In this document: positions 22,823 to 34,719 of the stretch, one piece after another
Layout: every line of letters starts with the position of its first letter
How positions within the stretch are numbered: position 1 is the stretch's first letter
Assembly: GCA_949317995.1 (NCBI GenBank)
Contig: OX439048.1
Span: forward strand, 27,719,495 to 27,783,494
DNA from: Acholoe squamosa
Lineage: Eukaryota > Annelida > Polychaeta > Phyllodocida > Polynoidae
Direction of reading: 5' to 3'
Length of the DNA: 64,000 bases
Notes under the pieces: generated by a model
What the model was told of the DNA's origin: nothing
Databases searched by the model: none
What the model saw: the letters and a program-made list of their open reading frames with translations, nothing else
Translations under genes and position numbers: made by a program

Positions 22823-24353
22823 CACCAAAGGGACATGAACCTGTAGGCATTATTTGCTCCTTAAAGGGCTACAAGTGTTGCTGAATTAGACCAATCATTA
22901 GTCATAGTCCTCTAACTAGAGATAAGACCTTCTGGGGGCTCCTGTATTCTAGACACGATTCAGAATGAAACAAAGCTACTATAAGAGCCGTATACCGTGT
23001 TGACTTTGCTATTGGGTGTTAGCTATGGAGTTCTTTGTAGAAGGGAGTGAAGAAAGGGGGGAGGAGGGAGGTAGGATGAGTGAGGGGGTGGGTGGGTGGG
23101 TTATAGGAGATAATATGGGAGATCCATATTCTTGATTACAGCGTGGCCAGAGCTGTCTCTCTGAATGCAGCTCTTGTGGCGATACAGCCATGTAATACTA
23201 ATACAACCAGGCATAACTCCACCATTTGCCAGTTATGTCAAGATGTTAATCTACCAAATGCTACCAGTAATGTTGAATTAATAAGGCACCTATGGCATAT
23301 CTAACGCATCTGCATCATTTGAACTGAGTCATATCGTTTGTGTGTATGTAAGGGTGCTTTGGAGGCTAATTTTTTGATAGTTCACTTTTCACCTTCTGTG
23401 TCGCAATACTAAGCTTGAGTTTACTTTTACCAGCATTAACTATGTGCTTTTTTCATTAAAAAAAAAAAAAGAAAAAAAGACAACACCACTATACATAAAC
23501 TTAGTAGTAAAATGAATGTGGTGGAATGCAAGGCTGAACAAGCTCATCTTTTGTAAAACTAGGTGCAGTCTCAGATCAATGTTAGATATCATTGAAGTTG
23601 TTTTCTTTTTTCTTCCATACCGCACTACTCATGCTATTGTATCTTGTATTCATGAGAAGAGACTGCCCTGGCAATTTCCAATTCCTGGGTATACTAGAAA
23701 TCATTTTACAAAAATGTGCTAAACTACAGCTAATAAGATGTAACTAGAGAACAGCTCCAATTCCTAGAATATCAGGACAAATTGATAGGACCTCGCGTAT
23801 AACCCACGGTTTATACTCGAATCTTTCATTGCGCCTTATAGACTCTCAGCGTATACAGTACCTGTGTGGATTAGGGCAGTAGTATGAAATGATGGCTTTA
23901 CAGACTAATGGCAGCACATGGAGTTTGGATTAATGTGAAGGACATTGTAGTAAGGAGGAGACTGATACGTGCTCACCTCACTGCCACTACCAGCCTGAAT
24001 TATTGATCCAACCCAAACTCTGCCCCTGCTAGTCGCCATGGAAAACTGACTGCTGTGGTAGTGGATGGGTGAGGTGAAATGGTGAGGGGGGGGGGGCAAT
24101 GGGAAATATTAGATTGGAGGTTGTGGGGGGGGGGGGCTCTTTCCTTGTTGGGGAAGGGAAATGCTTTCAATAGAACATTATAGGGTATGTTGTATGGACA
24201 CTAGGCTTAAGTGAAACCTGGAGTTAATGATAATTAGCTATTAGATATAATAAAGAAAATATATGTGCGTGTAGAATATTGTTTTGGTACATTAGAGGAA
24301 TAGCAGGGATGAGAACTAAATTAGCCAGATGTCTCTTCTCCAAGTGTATGCTA
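22823..24353. other. Non-coding with one possible minus-strand exon
   Basis: On the minus strand an ATGGCGACTAGCAGGGGCAG-led frame (start at about 24041) runs to a donor AGTGAG followed by GTGAGC near 23974. It would encode about 22 residues. Support is weak and no homolog is recognised. A C-rich frame at 23009-23191 looks like low complexity. Confidence 0.3.
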
Positions 24354-24526
24354 CAGGGATGTAAGTCTTCAGGTTTTATCAGGATTTCCTGATTTCTGAA
24401 AATATTGAATGACATGTATTTTCCTTATATGAGTGGTAAGGAGGGCTGTTTGGCAAAACAGAAGGCTTTTATATCAAGTAAACATATGACTTCCTGATTT
24501 TTGCCCATGTGTGACTTACATCCCTG
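24354..24526. mobile_element. hAT-like MITE, TIR CAGGGATGTAAGTC, copy 1
   Basis: This 173-bp element begins CAGGGATGTAAGTC and ends GACTTACATCCCTG, a perfect 14-bp inverted repeat. ATGCTA flanks it on both sides (24348-24353 and 24527-24532), a 6-bp target duplication. The interior matches the copy at 33514 almost throughout, including TTTCCTTATATGAGTGGTAA. Confidence 0.92.
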
Positions 24527-25900
24527 ATGCTATTTCAGGGCATAGACAAAGGCTATATTTATTTCATACACACATGCATGCTATACGAATATATACACAC
24601 AGAAACACGTGCCAGTCTACTCGTGTCCTCTCTCACTAACTTACAGTAAGTTTAAGTGGGCCCTTGGTCTTCCTACCTTGTACTTTGTATTTAACTTTAA
24701 AATAGTAGATTGAAAAAAGTCATGATTGCACCCAGTGAACCATTGCAATGTGATCATGAGGGTTTAAATATGATATGGTTGGGTGTAAAAATAAGTAGCC
24801 AAACCCTCATTCTTCCATTTTAAGTACACTTCAATAGATTGTGCTATTAGTGACGGCTAAGCTTTGAGAACCGCTCAAATGGTGCCAAGTTGACCACTAT
24901 GTTTATTTCCTGAATGAACATTCAGCTAGGCTCCAGCTTTTATTGACACATTGGGTGTGATAAAAGGAGAAAGAATTTGCCTACTGACGGTGCTTTAGAT
25001 GTCGATGGGGAGAGGAGTGAAAACATTGACCATGGCGTCATTTAGCGTTCACTAGTACATAGCACCCTGTATGCGGCTTTGAGGCTCATATAAAAACCCC
25101 CTCAGTCAAGGTGTGCCTTATAAGCGGGGTATTTCTACTCTGAATCAGCACTAAAATTTCGAAAAAGAAATACATTTATCGTGTAATTCCATCCATTTAG
25201 ATAGTTTCCCTATGACATGCACGCTTCTGGCAAGTGTCTCTTGGCCTGATTTTGAATACAAAGACCTGAAGGCTGGCACCCATCCACAACGGGCGTATTC
25301 ATGTAGAAGACAGTAGACCTCCTGACCAGAATAGTAGGCACCCCTTCCTGCCGTATCAACCTATAATATGGCCCCCGGACGTAAAACTAAACAAACAAAC
25401 AAACAAGCATATTTCAAGGGGTCTTTTTGGAATAGGGCAAATCAAATTGTCTTTTTCAGCTATATACACAACATTTTGCAATTTCCTGCATTTTGTTGCC
25501 TATATAGTGGTATCTCTGACTCTAAAATTATAAGCATCTCAAGTAGGTGTTGTTCATGAATAAGCACTTGGAAATGAATTCTTAATTATAAGTGCCTGGT
25601 GCTCATATCAACCGAATCTGGATGTAGACTAGATTTATTCTTCAGTATATAACGGCGTATACAGTACAGCGTCTATCTCTTGCCACTCTGCTGATGTGGC
25701 CAACGATCAGCACGATAATACAATATTGACGGGCCCATATACAGCGATATATAATGCTGTCGCGCGTGGCTACACACAAACCTATGAGTGTGGCACAGAC
25801 ACATGAAGGGCTTTGAATCTATAGGCACCTGGTGGAATAGATTTTAGATCAATGGAATATTTCCCTCCACTTTCTGTAAAAAAAGTTGGATGCAGCTTAT
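24527..25900. other. Non-coding, nothing recognised
   Basis: AT-rich, with a short (AAAC)n run at about 25390. No supported feature. Confidence 0.4.
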
Positions 25901-25904
25901 ACCG

Positions 25905-25960
25905 ATTTTGACTGCTGTTATCAGCGCTTATCTGCCAGTACCAGATCAAGCTATAGTGGT
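25905..25960 (+). repeat. Fragment of the 53.4-kb foldback arm
   Basis: TGCTGTTATCAGCGCTTATC followed by CAGTACCAGATCAAGC resembles the inner part of the left arm at 53386-53536. Confidence 0.5.
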
Positions 25961-27700
25961 GCTCAATAAAAGCCCTGCTTATCAGAAATATACCAGTGTT
26001 GATCAACAGAATAATGCTTTGGAGTTAAGAAGAGGGCATATGAAATGCAAATTCTTGCACATCAGCCACATATTATTGGCCGAGAGACTTGTCTCCTCGG
26101 CCATATGTACATCATGTAGAAGGGGGACAGCAGGTCATGTCAAAAACAGCCAAAAGCCCTCTACTATAGATCAGCTACTGAAATCAGTCAACCATGACGA
26201 AGACTGGTGTACCAGTGTACCAGTACCAGTGTACCAGTGAATTGCTATTATTCCAGGTCATTCTGGGACAGGCTGATAGCTTCCACACCCACTCTAAGCG
26301 CCTCTAAGTACCTGTAGTCAATTGCTATTGTCCCAGGTCATCCAACAGCACCACAGCTCTGTCCCCTAGAGTCTCTGAGTGTTTGTTCAATCACTTCATA
26401 ATTAGATGTCTCTACTACGATCTCTCGGCCATTACATCTGTGATGTACAATTCACTCTTAATAATGTCCTCAACCAAGCGTGATCTCGTACGGGCTTGTG
26501 TCTTTAGGATATAAGTCTGTCCTTGACCTTTGTTCGAAATCTATAAGCCACGTCTGATGCTTGTGTAAGCCTTTGTACCACAATACATGGTATACATGAT
26601 CTACAATTGATTGTTACCCTTCCCATTAAAAAGGTGATGTAACAGTGTGCATAGCGCCTTTAAGTATTAGAAAAAAAAGAGGAATTTATACCACTTTTAG
26701 ATAAAGTATATACACAAACTTAGAAGCTGATTCACCTTGAGCCTGCTTTTCCTTTCTAAACCAACAACAAATCGACTTTATTGCTGCCTTCCCCTCTTGC
26801 AGCCTTAGGACGTCTCTATCAGGGATCTTTAGAATCCTGCTATATAGTTCTTAACTGAGCTCTAGCCAGCTCAGACAGTCTAGTGCCAACTGGCCTTGAA
26901 CTAAGTAGATCCCCCACACTGAAGCTGCACAGGGTGTGAAGGGGAAGAGCCAGTTGCAAGGTGGTTAGGGTAGAAGCCCTGCAGGTTGGAGGAAGCACTG
27001 TTGGGAGTGTGTAGTAGAATTCCATTGGGGCAATGTTGGAGCACTACTGGACAGACATTGACAGGAGCATGTGGATAATTGCCACTAGAGACAGGTTTTG
27101 TGATCTACTCCATCACTATACCATATGTCCATCATATGACCGTGTAATCTAACCACTTATGTGGAGTCAGACAAAAACTGGGTTAGCAGAGAGAACATAC
27201 ACTAGCAGGGCAGCAGCAAGAGAGAGGAAGAAACACAATTTGTGGTATGTTAGTACTAGTGAGGAATGAGCCGACCTGTCGATCACTGGAAGCAAGGTGG
27301 AAGGGAATTCTTACCCAGAAAGGTACTGTACCTTGTTGAAGTTGATCCAATTCCAATATTTAGCTTTATTGTAAGTGGCACATACATGTAGTTTACCACC
27401 CACCAACTTCTGTGACCAGTGTGGTCTTTGCCATTAATGTCGCCAGTTATTATGCTGCTTCAACCCCACCCTATGTCAGATATTGATTGGCACACTGTTA
27501 TGAGTACTTAATTATGGGTAGCCTTTGTATTTGATTTCAAATGCTACAGTCTCTCTTAACCCATTGAGTGCTAGCATCAGAGGCCGTCCCCATGGCCAGG
27601 GCAACCAATTTTGCTCTGCCCTCAAAGGGTTAATAGGCTGAAATCCCCGACAGACTAATTAAACGAAACAAATCTGAAATGAAGTGACAGGGTCCTGTAA
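25961..27700. other. Non-coding, short TGTACCAG repeat
   Basis: TGTACCAG or CAGTACCAG is repeated five times at about 26208-26240. No gene is otherwise supported. Confidence 0.4.
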
Positions 27701-27709
27701 TTAAATGCC

Positions 27710-28321
27710 TTGGTCATAGGTCAGAACAGGTCAGCCTGGCTGAATTCTATAAATAGTGAGGGGTTATTTCTCAGTATATATGAGCGGCTCGTAGTGGGAG
27801 ACCTGCTCTCAAGAGGAGACCGGCTTTCAATAGGAGAGATCTGTCCTGATAGGCAGTGTCTCCTCTTCAGATTAAACAGATTTTACCCTCAGAAGCGAAG
27901 TTGCACAAATGAGGTAGTTCTTTGTTCGAGTCGTTGTGGTAGTTGTGATCAAGAGAATATGTTTTCTAAGAATGCGGAGCAGTCAAAGCTCTCAATAAGA
28001 CGCCTGTTATGGGAGGGGTGGTTTGACCTCAGAGGAAGAGGTACTCCCTCTGGGGCAGCTGCTCTCTATAGGAGCGCCCTGATAGGGAGAGCTACTCTAA
28101 GACAGCTAGTAACATCGACAGGGAGATGCTCTCTCAATCAGATGGGAGCTTATGTCTATGGATGGGAGCTAATGCCACTAGGAGAGCATTTTGGAAGAAG
28201 AGCTACTCCTGATCGTAGAGGCCACACGAGCAGCTCCCATATGGCTATAGAGTGGGAGGATTATATCACAGCAGTGATTAATGAAGCAGCAGGTGGTGTT
28301 TCCATAGAGCGTGTCGTGTAG
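27710..28321 (+). other. Long open frame without ATG, possible repeat-derived ORF
   Basis: A 203-codon frame opens with TTG, with the first good internal ATG near 27959. Outside the mobile elements it is the longest frame in the window. The DNA contains diverged purine-rich units such as TAGGAGAG and AGAGCTACTC, which produce recurring R/L/G-rich peptides. I see no domain, signal peptide or membrane segment. It could be chance from a repeat without stops, or an exon of an unknown gene. Confidence 0.2.
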
Positions 28322-28363
28322 CGTGCCGAGCTAAGCTAATTCACTCTAAGCTGATACTAATGG

Positions 28364-28480
28364 AATATAGCATAAATATGGAAGCCCAAGGTTTGTATAT
28401 TAAGGAATATTGCACTCGCCTTCGGCTCATGCAATATCCTCAATATACAAACCGCGGGCCCCCATATTTATGCCATATTA
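28364..28480. mobile_element. Perfectly folding palindromic MITE
   Basis: The left arm (28364-28414, with GCATAAATATGG, GGTTTGTATATT and ATATTGCA) is the reverse complement of the right arm (28430-28480) at nearly every base. The loop is about 15 bases and includes GCCTTCGGC. The termini are AATATRGCATAAATATGG. Coding potential is nil. Confidence 0.8.
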
Positions 28481-28715
28481 CGTTCATAGCACCTTTTCTT
28501 CCATAATAACATTAATATCCTACATGATATCAATGGTTGAAAGAATATGTTCAGTGGTCACCCATAGACTCCATAGTGTGAGTAAACAGACCACCCAAAA
28601 CGAGTTGTATCATAACCATAACCTATTTCGTTTATACCACCATTTCCTCTACTAGGATGCATCAGAATGCATCAGAATATTAATAAAACAAGTTGAAAAA
28701 AAAATTGTTCACCTT

Positions 28716-28805
28716 ACCATGGGATTCGAAACCACGAGCCAGAATGGCAAAATACATTCTTGGTCTGAGTCCAGTGTCTTATCCATTACACCAGCGTGAG
28801 TATGC
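28716..28805 (-). pseudogene. tRNA-like sequence with long variable arm
   Basis: On the minus strand there is an A-box-like GTGTAATGGATAAGACACTG, a CTCAGAC anticodon-loop-like segment, a paired variable arm (AGAATG and CATTCT) and a B-box-like GGTTTCGAATCCCA with one extra T. The layout resembles a class II (Leu or Ser) tRNA. The stems are imperfect, so I call it a tRNA-derived pseudogene or the head of a SINE. Confidence 0.45.
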
Positions 28806-28925
28806 ATAGGTGTGAACGCCTGTAGCAGTAGAATGCTATGGCTATGTGAGCCCTAGCCAGGCCAGACGTCTACCACCACTACTGCACTCATGGTAAAGGA
28901 TACAACAACACAGGTTTCTCTCACC

Positions 28926-28995
28926 TGACCTGGTGGTCTAATGGCTATGGTTCTAGCATTCCACCAGTCAGGCTGGGGTTCGATCCTCCTACAAG
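28926..28995 (+). pseudogene. tRNA-like sequence, Glu/Gly type
   Basis: CCTGGTGGTCTAATGGCTAT and GGGGTTCGATCCTCC match the A and B box regions of tRNA-Glu closely. The anticodon stem and acceptor stem do not pair well, and the anticodon position would read TCC. It lies head-to-head with the tRNA-like sequence at 28716-28805. It is probably a pseudogene or SINE head. Confidence 0.5.
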
Positions 28996-30235
28996 TTCGC
29001 ATGATTTTTCACTTGGAAAACCACCAAAATGTTCAACTTGACCTCGAAAAAGTATATCCAAAAGTTCCATAAAAAAGCACATGTGTGTATATATGCTCTG
29101 GTAAGGCACTGGTAAAGGAGAACATAACAGTAAGGGAATGGCCGGAATAGTGGTATAAACTGATATATCCATAGAGCAAACATGAGATGTTAGGAAGTGA
29201 CCTGAGATATAGAAATATATACCAGCTAATACCATGAAAGATGGGAGATAAATGCAGTATATGATGGCAGTCAATGTATTGGTAGTATTGATTGGCAGCT
29301 ATTAAGCCTTGCAAAACTTTTATACACTGGAGGAAAAAAGACAAAAACAATATGGCTTTTAGGTCTGTTTGGAGGTAACAGACTGACTCTAGAACATCTA
29401 CACACTTTATTGGCTTTCTGCTGGCAGCTGCTGCATTTGAGGGAGCTTTTGCCTTAGAGTGGATGAATTTTAGATTTATATGGTCAGGTAACACTCATTG
29501 CTAATATGTCGAGCTGGCAAAAATAGCCCTGCTAGTCAATGCCATTCGGCCTTATATGTCTCTGTGTTTGACAGATAGTACTGTGAAAGCCCAGACTAGT
29601 ATAAGCCAGCTTACTGTTGTCACTTTTAGTGTTTTAAAAGGTGCTGGGCACATTGTAAAGGGAGAGCTTGTCTCTGGTGCAGAAGGTGACATTAGGGGAT
29701 GGAAAGTGACACATAGGCACAGTAATGTAATAATGTGGTGTAGCCCTACCTCTCCCACCCCTCCAGCCCAGTCCCCATCAATGATGCAGGGCAGGCCATG
29801 GAGAGGTGGGAGAGACTTTAAACACATGGTAGCTTTAGGGCTGGTGTAGGCCTGATCTCATGGACACATTACAGTGGTTGTGTTTATACAGTGTATATAC
29901 ACAGTATACAATACCCTGTGCAGCAGTACAAAGGGACAGTAATCTGATTTGTGCTGAGCATGCTGCTCTTATCCATCACACAACTTCACATATATATGCA
30001 TTAGCAACACACTACACTCTACTCCATCGGCCCTCGGTGTTATACCACATGTGCTTTGTTTTGCTCTTGTGTGAGATACACATGTAATTGCCCCTTCTCC
30101 ACTTGTTCCTGCATTGGTATGGTGTATTGTCTTTACTCATCTCTTGCTTGTAGCGCTCCATGCTTTACTATCAGGTGTCAATCATTCTACTCTCAAAATA
30201 TTAACAAACAGTAAAGCCTTTTTATTTTGGGCTGT
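28996..30235. other. Non-coding, unassigned frames on both strands
   Basis: Frames of about 90-150 codons occur on both strands (29033-29494 minus and 29556-29849 plus). Neither has a recognisable domain, and they overlap others. I do not call a gene. Confidence 0.35.
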
Positions 30236-30240
30236 ATAAA

Positions 30241-30594
30241 CAGGGGTGTGAAATCTCAGAGGAAACTCTGAATTCAGAGGTTTTGATGCTCTCCAGGACC
30301 ATTCCTGAGTTCTCTGCAAATCTGCTGAGAAAATGAATTACCGTTTATGAAAGGGGGGGGGGGTCTTAGAATTTTACGCAATGTTGGATCTAATTTAGCC
30401 CAAATGGAGATGGTTTAGTCTCTCCATGGTTATTCTTAACCTTCCTTTACTGTGAGTTTACAACATAAGGTGGATTAAAGTGGCTAGATCACTATTTTAA
30501 TTACTTTTATTAATGTAAAATTATGAAGTACTAGTCACTGTGAGGTGATATAATATGCTTCAGAGAAAATGGTTTTCAGGGTTTCACACCCCTG
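30241..30594. mobile_element. Non-autonomous hAT-like element with 5-bp TSD
   Basis: It begins CAGGGGTGTGAAATC and ends GGTTTCACACCCCTG, a 13-14 bp inverted repeat. The duplication ATAAA flanks it at 30236-30240 and 30595-30599. CAGGG termini are typical of hAT elements. A 5-bp rather than 8-bp duplication fits the divergent hAT groups with short duplications. At 354 bp it has no transposase. Confidence 0.88.
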
Positions 30595-30599
30595 ATAAA

Positions 30600-33150
30600 C
30601 CTAGGGTTCAATTTGCAAGTTGTAAACTTAAATTGTAGCCCAAGGTCCCAAGATTACAGTAAAATATTCGGTCCTGCAGTCTAGCAATGTCTGCAGGCCC
30701 GGCAGCAATTAAGCTAGCAAAAGCCTTGGTCCTTCGAGTTTTCGTATTAACTGGTTGAGCAGCATTCATGCAGCGTGGTAACCAAGTGATGAAGGCGGCA
30801 AGTTACTTGCCAGTGCCGTGACAGCAAAAATGCATCATGCCAACAATGCTTTCAAGCATCATGTCATTATTATAGGGTTAATTGATGCCCTAATCTATCT
30901 TCACACCTTCCCCTGCTATCTCCCCCTACCTGCTGTTGTCTCCCGTCCAGCTCGTGTTGCCATACTTCAGCACACGTTGGGTGTCAGGTTTAAGAGGCTC
31001 CCAGCTCACAAAGCCTTAAAATATTCTAGTGTGGTCGATTACAGCACAGTGCACGTACTAACAGTGTACAACTGTCACACAGGCTGTGAGGGCTGTGTGA
31101 GAAATAGACACAGGTACACAAGAGTTGCTCCACACTGAGTGCATCTTCATGAGTTAGCCTTGAATCAGTATTCCTCGAGGTGTAGCCGAGTGGAGTACAT
31201 ATTGAGGACCAACAAGCGAAGAAAAAAATCTATTTCGAGAAATTCACGTTAATCTTTTTATTTCTTGACTACGCTGTATCATGGAATAAAACTGTCGTAA
31301 AACCTTGATACGGTGTCATTTGGGACTATTTAATCATGTCACAGTGAGGAATGGGGTCGTGGAGGATGGATTACATTTCTCAACACCCCCGTGGAGAATA
31401 AACTGAAATTAATCGGATATAATTGCAATAGCCTTGGCAGGAGTATCTTTGAAGTAACCCTTCTGAGCAATTCATCCACCTAGCATATAAATATCCATCC
31501 CCACCCAAGATCACTCACGTGTCAGTATCAAATCAGGGACCACACTTTTTCACAGAGCTACATGACCAAGCACTTGGTCAGGCTTAAAACTATGGAGCTG
31601 CAAATTCCCTCAATGCAACCACAGTGTAATGTGTGATTAATGGACAGCCACTTGCTCTGGCCTTTCACGTGAGTGATTGTGCATTTGGATATTGCATGTC
31701 ATTTGATGTTTAAAATTTGATGCCTTCACAGATGGCTCGGTACACACGAATTGGTGTTTACGTGATATCAAATAAATCTTTCACAACATTGACAAGTAAC
31801 GGTATGACATTTGGACGATTTTCCTGGATATATATTCTGATCTGAGATGACACCTTTTCTGGTGTTGAACAAATTATTGCAATTTTTCTAGAAATGTTCA
31901 ATGTTAAATTCTGTTGATTTACTGAAGATGATTATCCAAAAACAATATTCGCAAATTTCCTACCCATTTTTTTACAGTAGGAAATAGTAGCTCTGTGATT
32001 TGGATGTATACAACAGAGTAAGATCTATGTTGTAGATGGAAGTATGCTGTACATGATGTGAACTGTATTCGGCACGCTCGGGTGGCTACTTATTTATGAT
32101 GATAGAAAATCAATACAGCTATCGATGTGCCTGGATTCTCACTGCTCTGACACACACCAATCCCATCTTTGTTTGGCTGATACAGAGTGAACTAATGTGT
32201 GAGATTTAGGCCACAAATGTATACAAATAGGGTCAAAGAGCAAGTTTCTGATGTCTAAACACGGACCTGATTCTCTGATGGAAAAGGGAAAGGAAAACCC
32301 AAATTGATGTACCGGTAGTTCTAACATTGAAAAAAAATGCAATTTAACTGAAACCACAGTGTAAATTTGAGAACAGTGCATCCTATTACCTGAAGTAAAA
32401 TGAACAGTTGGAGAGAGAATTTTGAAGAGAGAGAAAATCATGCAAAAAAGATGGTAACAATGGGTCAAAGCTTAAACCCTGCAAATTTGCAGAAGCCGAG
32501 TTGTAGATTGGTTATTGGCCCAGCCCCTGCTGGGTCATTGGCGGCGCCTTTTTGGTCGAAAACTGATGGTCAGGAATTGAAACTTTACATGGGAATTGCT
32601 CATCGAAATTGGTGGATAATTAAACAAAAAATCATGGAAACATATTCTTTAGGACGTTGTCTTTCATTGTACATGCACAATTCCTGGAAAAAAAATTTCT
32701 TTACCTATGAAAATAGCTGAAGAAAAAACCTGACATATTTTACCTTCCTTCTCACGAAAACGAGGCTCCATAGCATAGCATTGTGTGATAGATTTTTGCT
32801 ATAGACATAACACATGGGCTCCTATGGGAATTGTCCAATTAAGATGCCTTTTTTTCAGTATGTAAGGCCGGAAGACCGTTCATGTAATGCGATAGATGCA
32901 GGAAAAGTTGGGAAATTTTCGTATAAGACCTTTACTATATATGTACCTTATGTACTAGTCTTTACACTCTCCCTCCAGCCAGGACATCCTCGTGCGAGTT
33001 CGCATATGCACGCAGAGTGACCGGTCATCAGATTTTATTTTATAACAGTAAATTGAGGGGGTGTATTTGATTCAATTCGATTAATATTGCCAAACATGCA
33101 TGGATTATATTCAAAAAGCCATTAATTTCAAGTTAAATCGATATTATCTA
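30600..33150. other. Non-coding, nothing firm
   Basis: A diverged pair of CATCATG-type motifs lies at 30830-30865. Frames of 106-109 codons occur at 32139-32468 (minus) and 32400-32720 (plus) without recognisable domains. Confidence 0.35.
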
Positions 33151-33169
33151 TCATTTCTCCGTCAAAAAT

Positions 33170-33260
33170 GTGACTTCCGGCAAGGAGGGGTCGCGCATGC
33201 GCACGGAACATCAAAATACAAAATGGCGGACAGCGAGACAATCGCCTTATGGTGCTATCG
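33170..33260 (+). promoter_or_regulatory. ETS, NRF1 and YY1-like promoter module
   Basis: CTTCCGG (33174-33180), the palindrome GCGCATGCGC (33193-33202) and AAAATGGCGGAC (ATG at 33223) lie within 55 bp. These are core motifs of metazoan TATA-less promoters. The ATG opens 48 codons to a stop at 33366. No obvious donor is seen and the peptide is not recognised. This could be the 5' end of an unknown gene or a promoter fossil. Confidence 0.35.
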
Positions 33261-33513
33261 AAACTGCTGGATTATAACAAAATGGAGGAGAATTACATTG
33301 TCTCATGCGTTTGTATGGTTAATATGTATCCTTATTCAAGACTTGCTGCTATTGTGCAATGCTTAACTCGCCAGGAGAGGAGTTATTCGCCAATGAAACA
33401 TGCGAGCGATAATGGGTACATCCTCTATAGCCTTAAGCATTGACGACTTCGACACACTGTCACTATAGTGCCAGTCACCTACGGTAGGTAGACCCTGGGC
33501 CATATGTGATATA

Positions 33514-33687
33514 CAGGGATGTAAGTCTTCAGGATTTATCAGGATTTCCTGATTTCTGAAATTTTTGAATGACATTTATTTTCCTTACATGAGTGGTAAG
33601 GAGGGCTATTTGTGAAAAATAGAGGGCTTTTATATCAAGTAAATGTATGGCTTCCTGATTTTTGCCTATTCCTGACTTACATCCCTG
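33514..33687. mobile_element. hAT-like MITE, TIR CAGGGATGTAAGTC, copy 2
   Basis: This 174-bp element has a perfect 14-bp inverted repeat and a GATATA duplication at 33508-33513 and 33688-33693. Its sequence is very close to the copy at 24354, suggesting recent activity of one source. Confidence 0.92.
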
Positions 33688-33693
33688 GATATA

Positions 33694-34593
33694 TATCACA
33701 CGTTAAATTTTCTGTCTATTGAAACCAGTCCTGTGTGAGGTAGACCCAGCGGATGGGGTCTGCTCAGAATCTAAGGGTGTGGTCTAGCTGGCTGGTTCAC
33801 CAATATGAACAGGGTGCCAATCAGATGACCCCATCAAGTGATAAACTATGCAAGCTTAAGTTTTGGATAAAATATCCTAATTTAGAATATCAAAATTGCA
33901 GTCAGCGAAGGTAGAGAGACAGAGTCGGGTATTAGAAGCAGAAAATAGCGATTTGGGCTATTCAAATGAGAGATAAGAGCCAGGACAGAGAATGAGAGAT
34001 ACCGGGAGCGGTTTATTCAAACTGATATAATCCAGTATTCTGACCCAATATTAACTGAGAACTACTTCAAGGGTTGGTGATCGTGTACAATAGGCAGAAA
34101 TATACCACCCCACTACCACCCAGCCTTAACCTTTTAAGGGGCGCATAGTGATTTAATGTATTGTTCCCATTGCATGAGTTACACTCGTCAGGAATTCACC
34201 CATGCCCACTTGTTCCCTTCCGTCCCCCAACCCCTGACATCACACCCATGAGACCTTTGAACACTGGCTAAGACCATGAACCTGGAAGTGCCCTGCGGCC
34301 CTTGAAGTGTTAACAGCTCCACACAGAGCTGTCAGAAGCCTTCTAAGTGTCAGATCTGTAAGTTTTGTCCGTCCTTATCTCAGGACACTGGTTTGGCAGG
34401 CTCTCTGTGGTTCCATGCTCCTTGGGAAAATGTTGAGGTGGCCAGGTCTATAATTACCTCTAACTACGTACATTTGTAACTGCCAAGGTAAGATACCCCT
34501 ATGTACACCTTGTACTGCACTGGTTCTGGGTTATGATCCAGATATCAAACGAAACATGACATAGGGGGTTGAAGTAGAGTATAACTATAAAGG
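33694..34593. other. Non-coding, nothing recognised
   Basis: No coding frame or clear repeat is visible. Confidence 0.4.
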
Positions 34594-34599
34594 ACTAAT

Positions 34600-34713
34600 C
34601 AGCAGCGGATTTAGACTCCTTTTTGCCAGTACTTAAGAGTTTAATTACATATTTTGGACTCCAGAATTTGCCGGGAGCGCCCCCTCCTTTTTCAAATCCT
34701 GGATCCGCCATTG
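34600..34713. mobile_element. Short hAT-like MITE with 6-bp TSD
   Basis: It begins CAGCAGCGGATTTAG and ends CTGGATCCGCCATTG. The termini are imperfect inverted repeats (GCGGATYYAG core). ACTAAT is duplicated at 34594-34599 and 34714-34719. The length is 114 bp. A right-end fragment (CCTGGATCCACCG) lies near 55310. Confidence 0.8.
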
Positions 34714-34719
34714 ACTAAT

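Noticed and set aside
29033-29494. 153-codon minus-strand ORF
   Set aside because: Mixed hydrophobic composition without a domain. It overlaps two other frames and the tRNA-like region is adjacent. No supporting splice signals.
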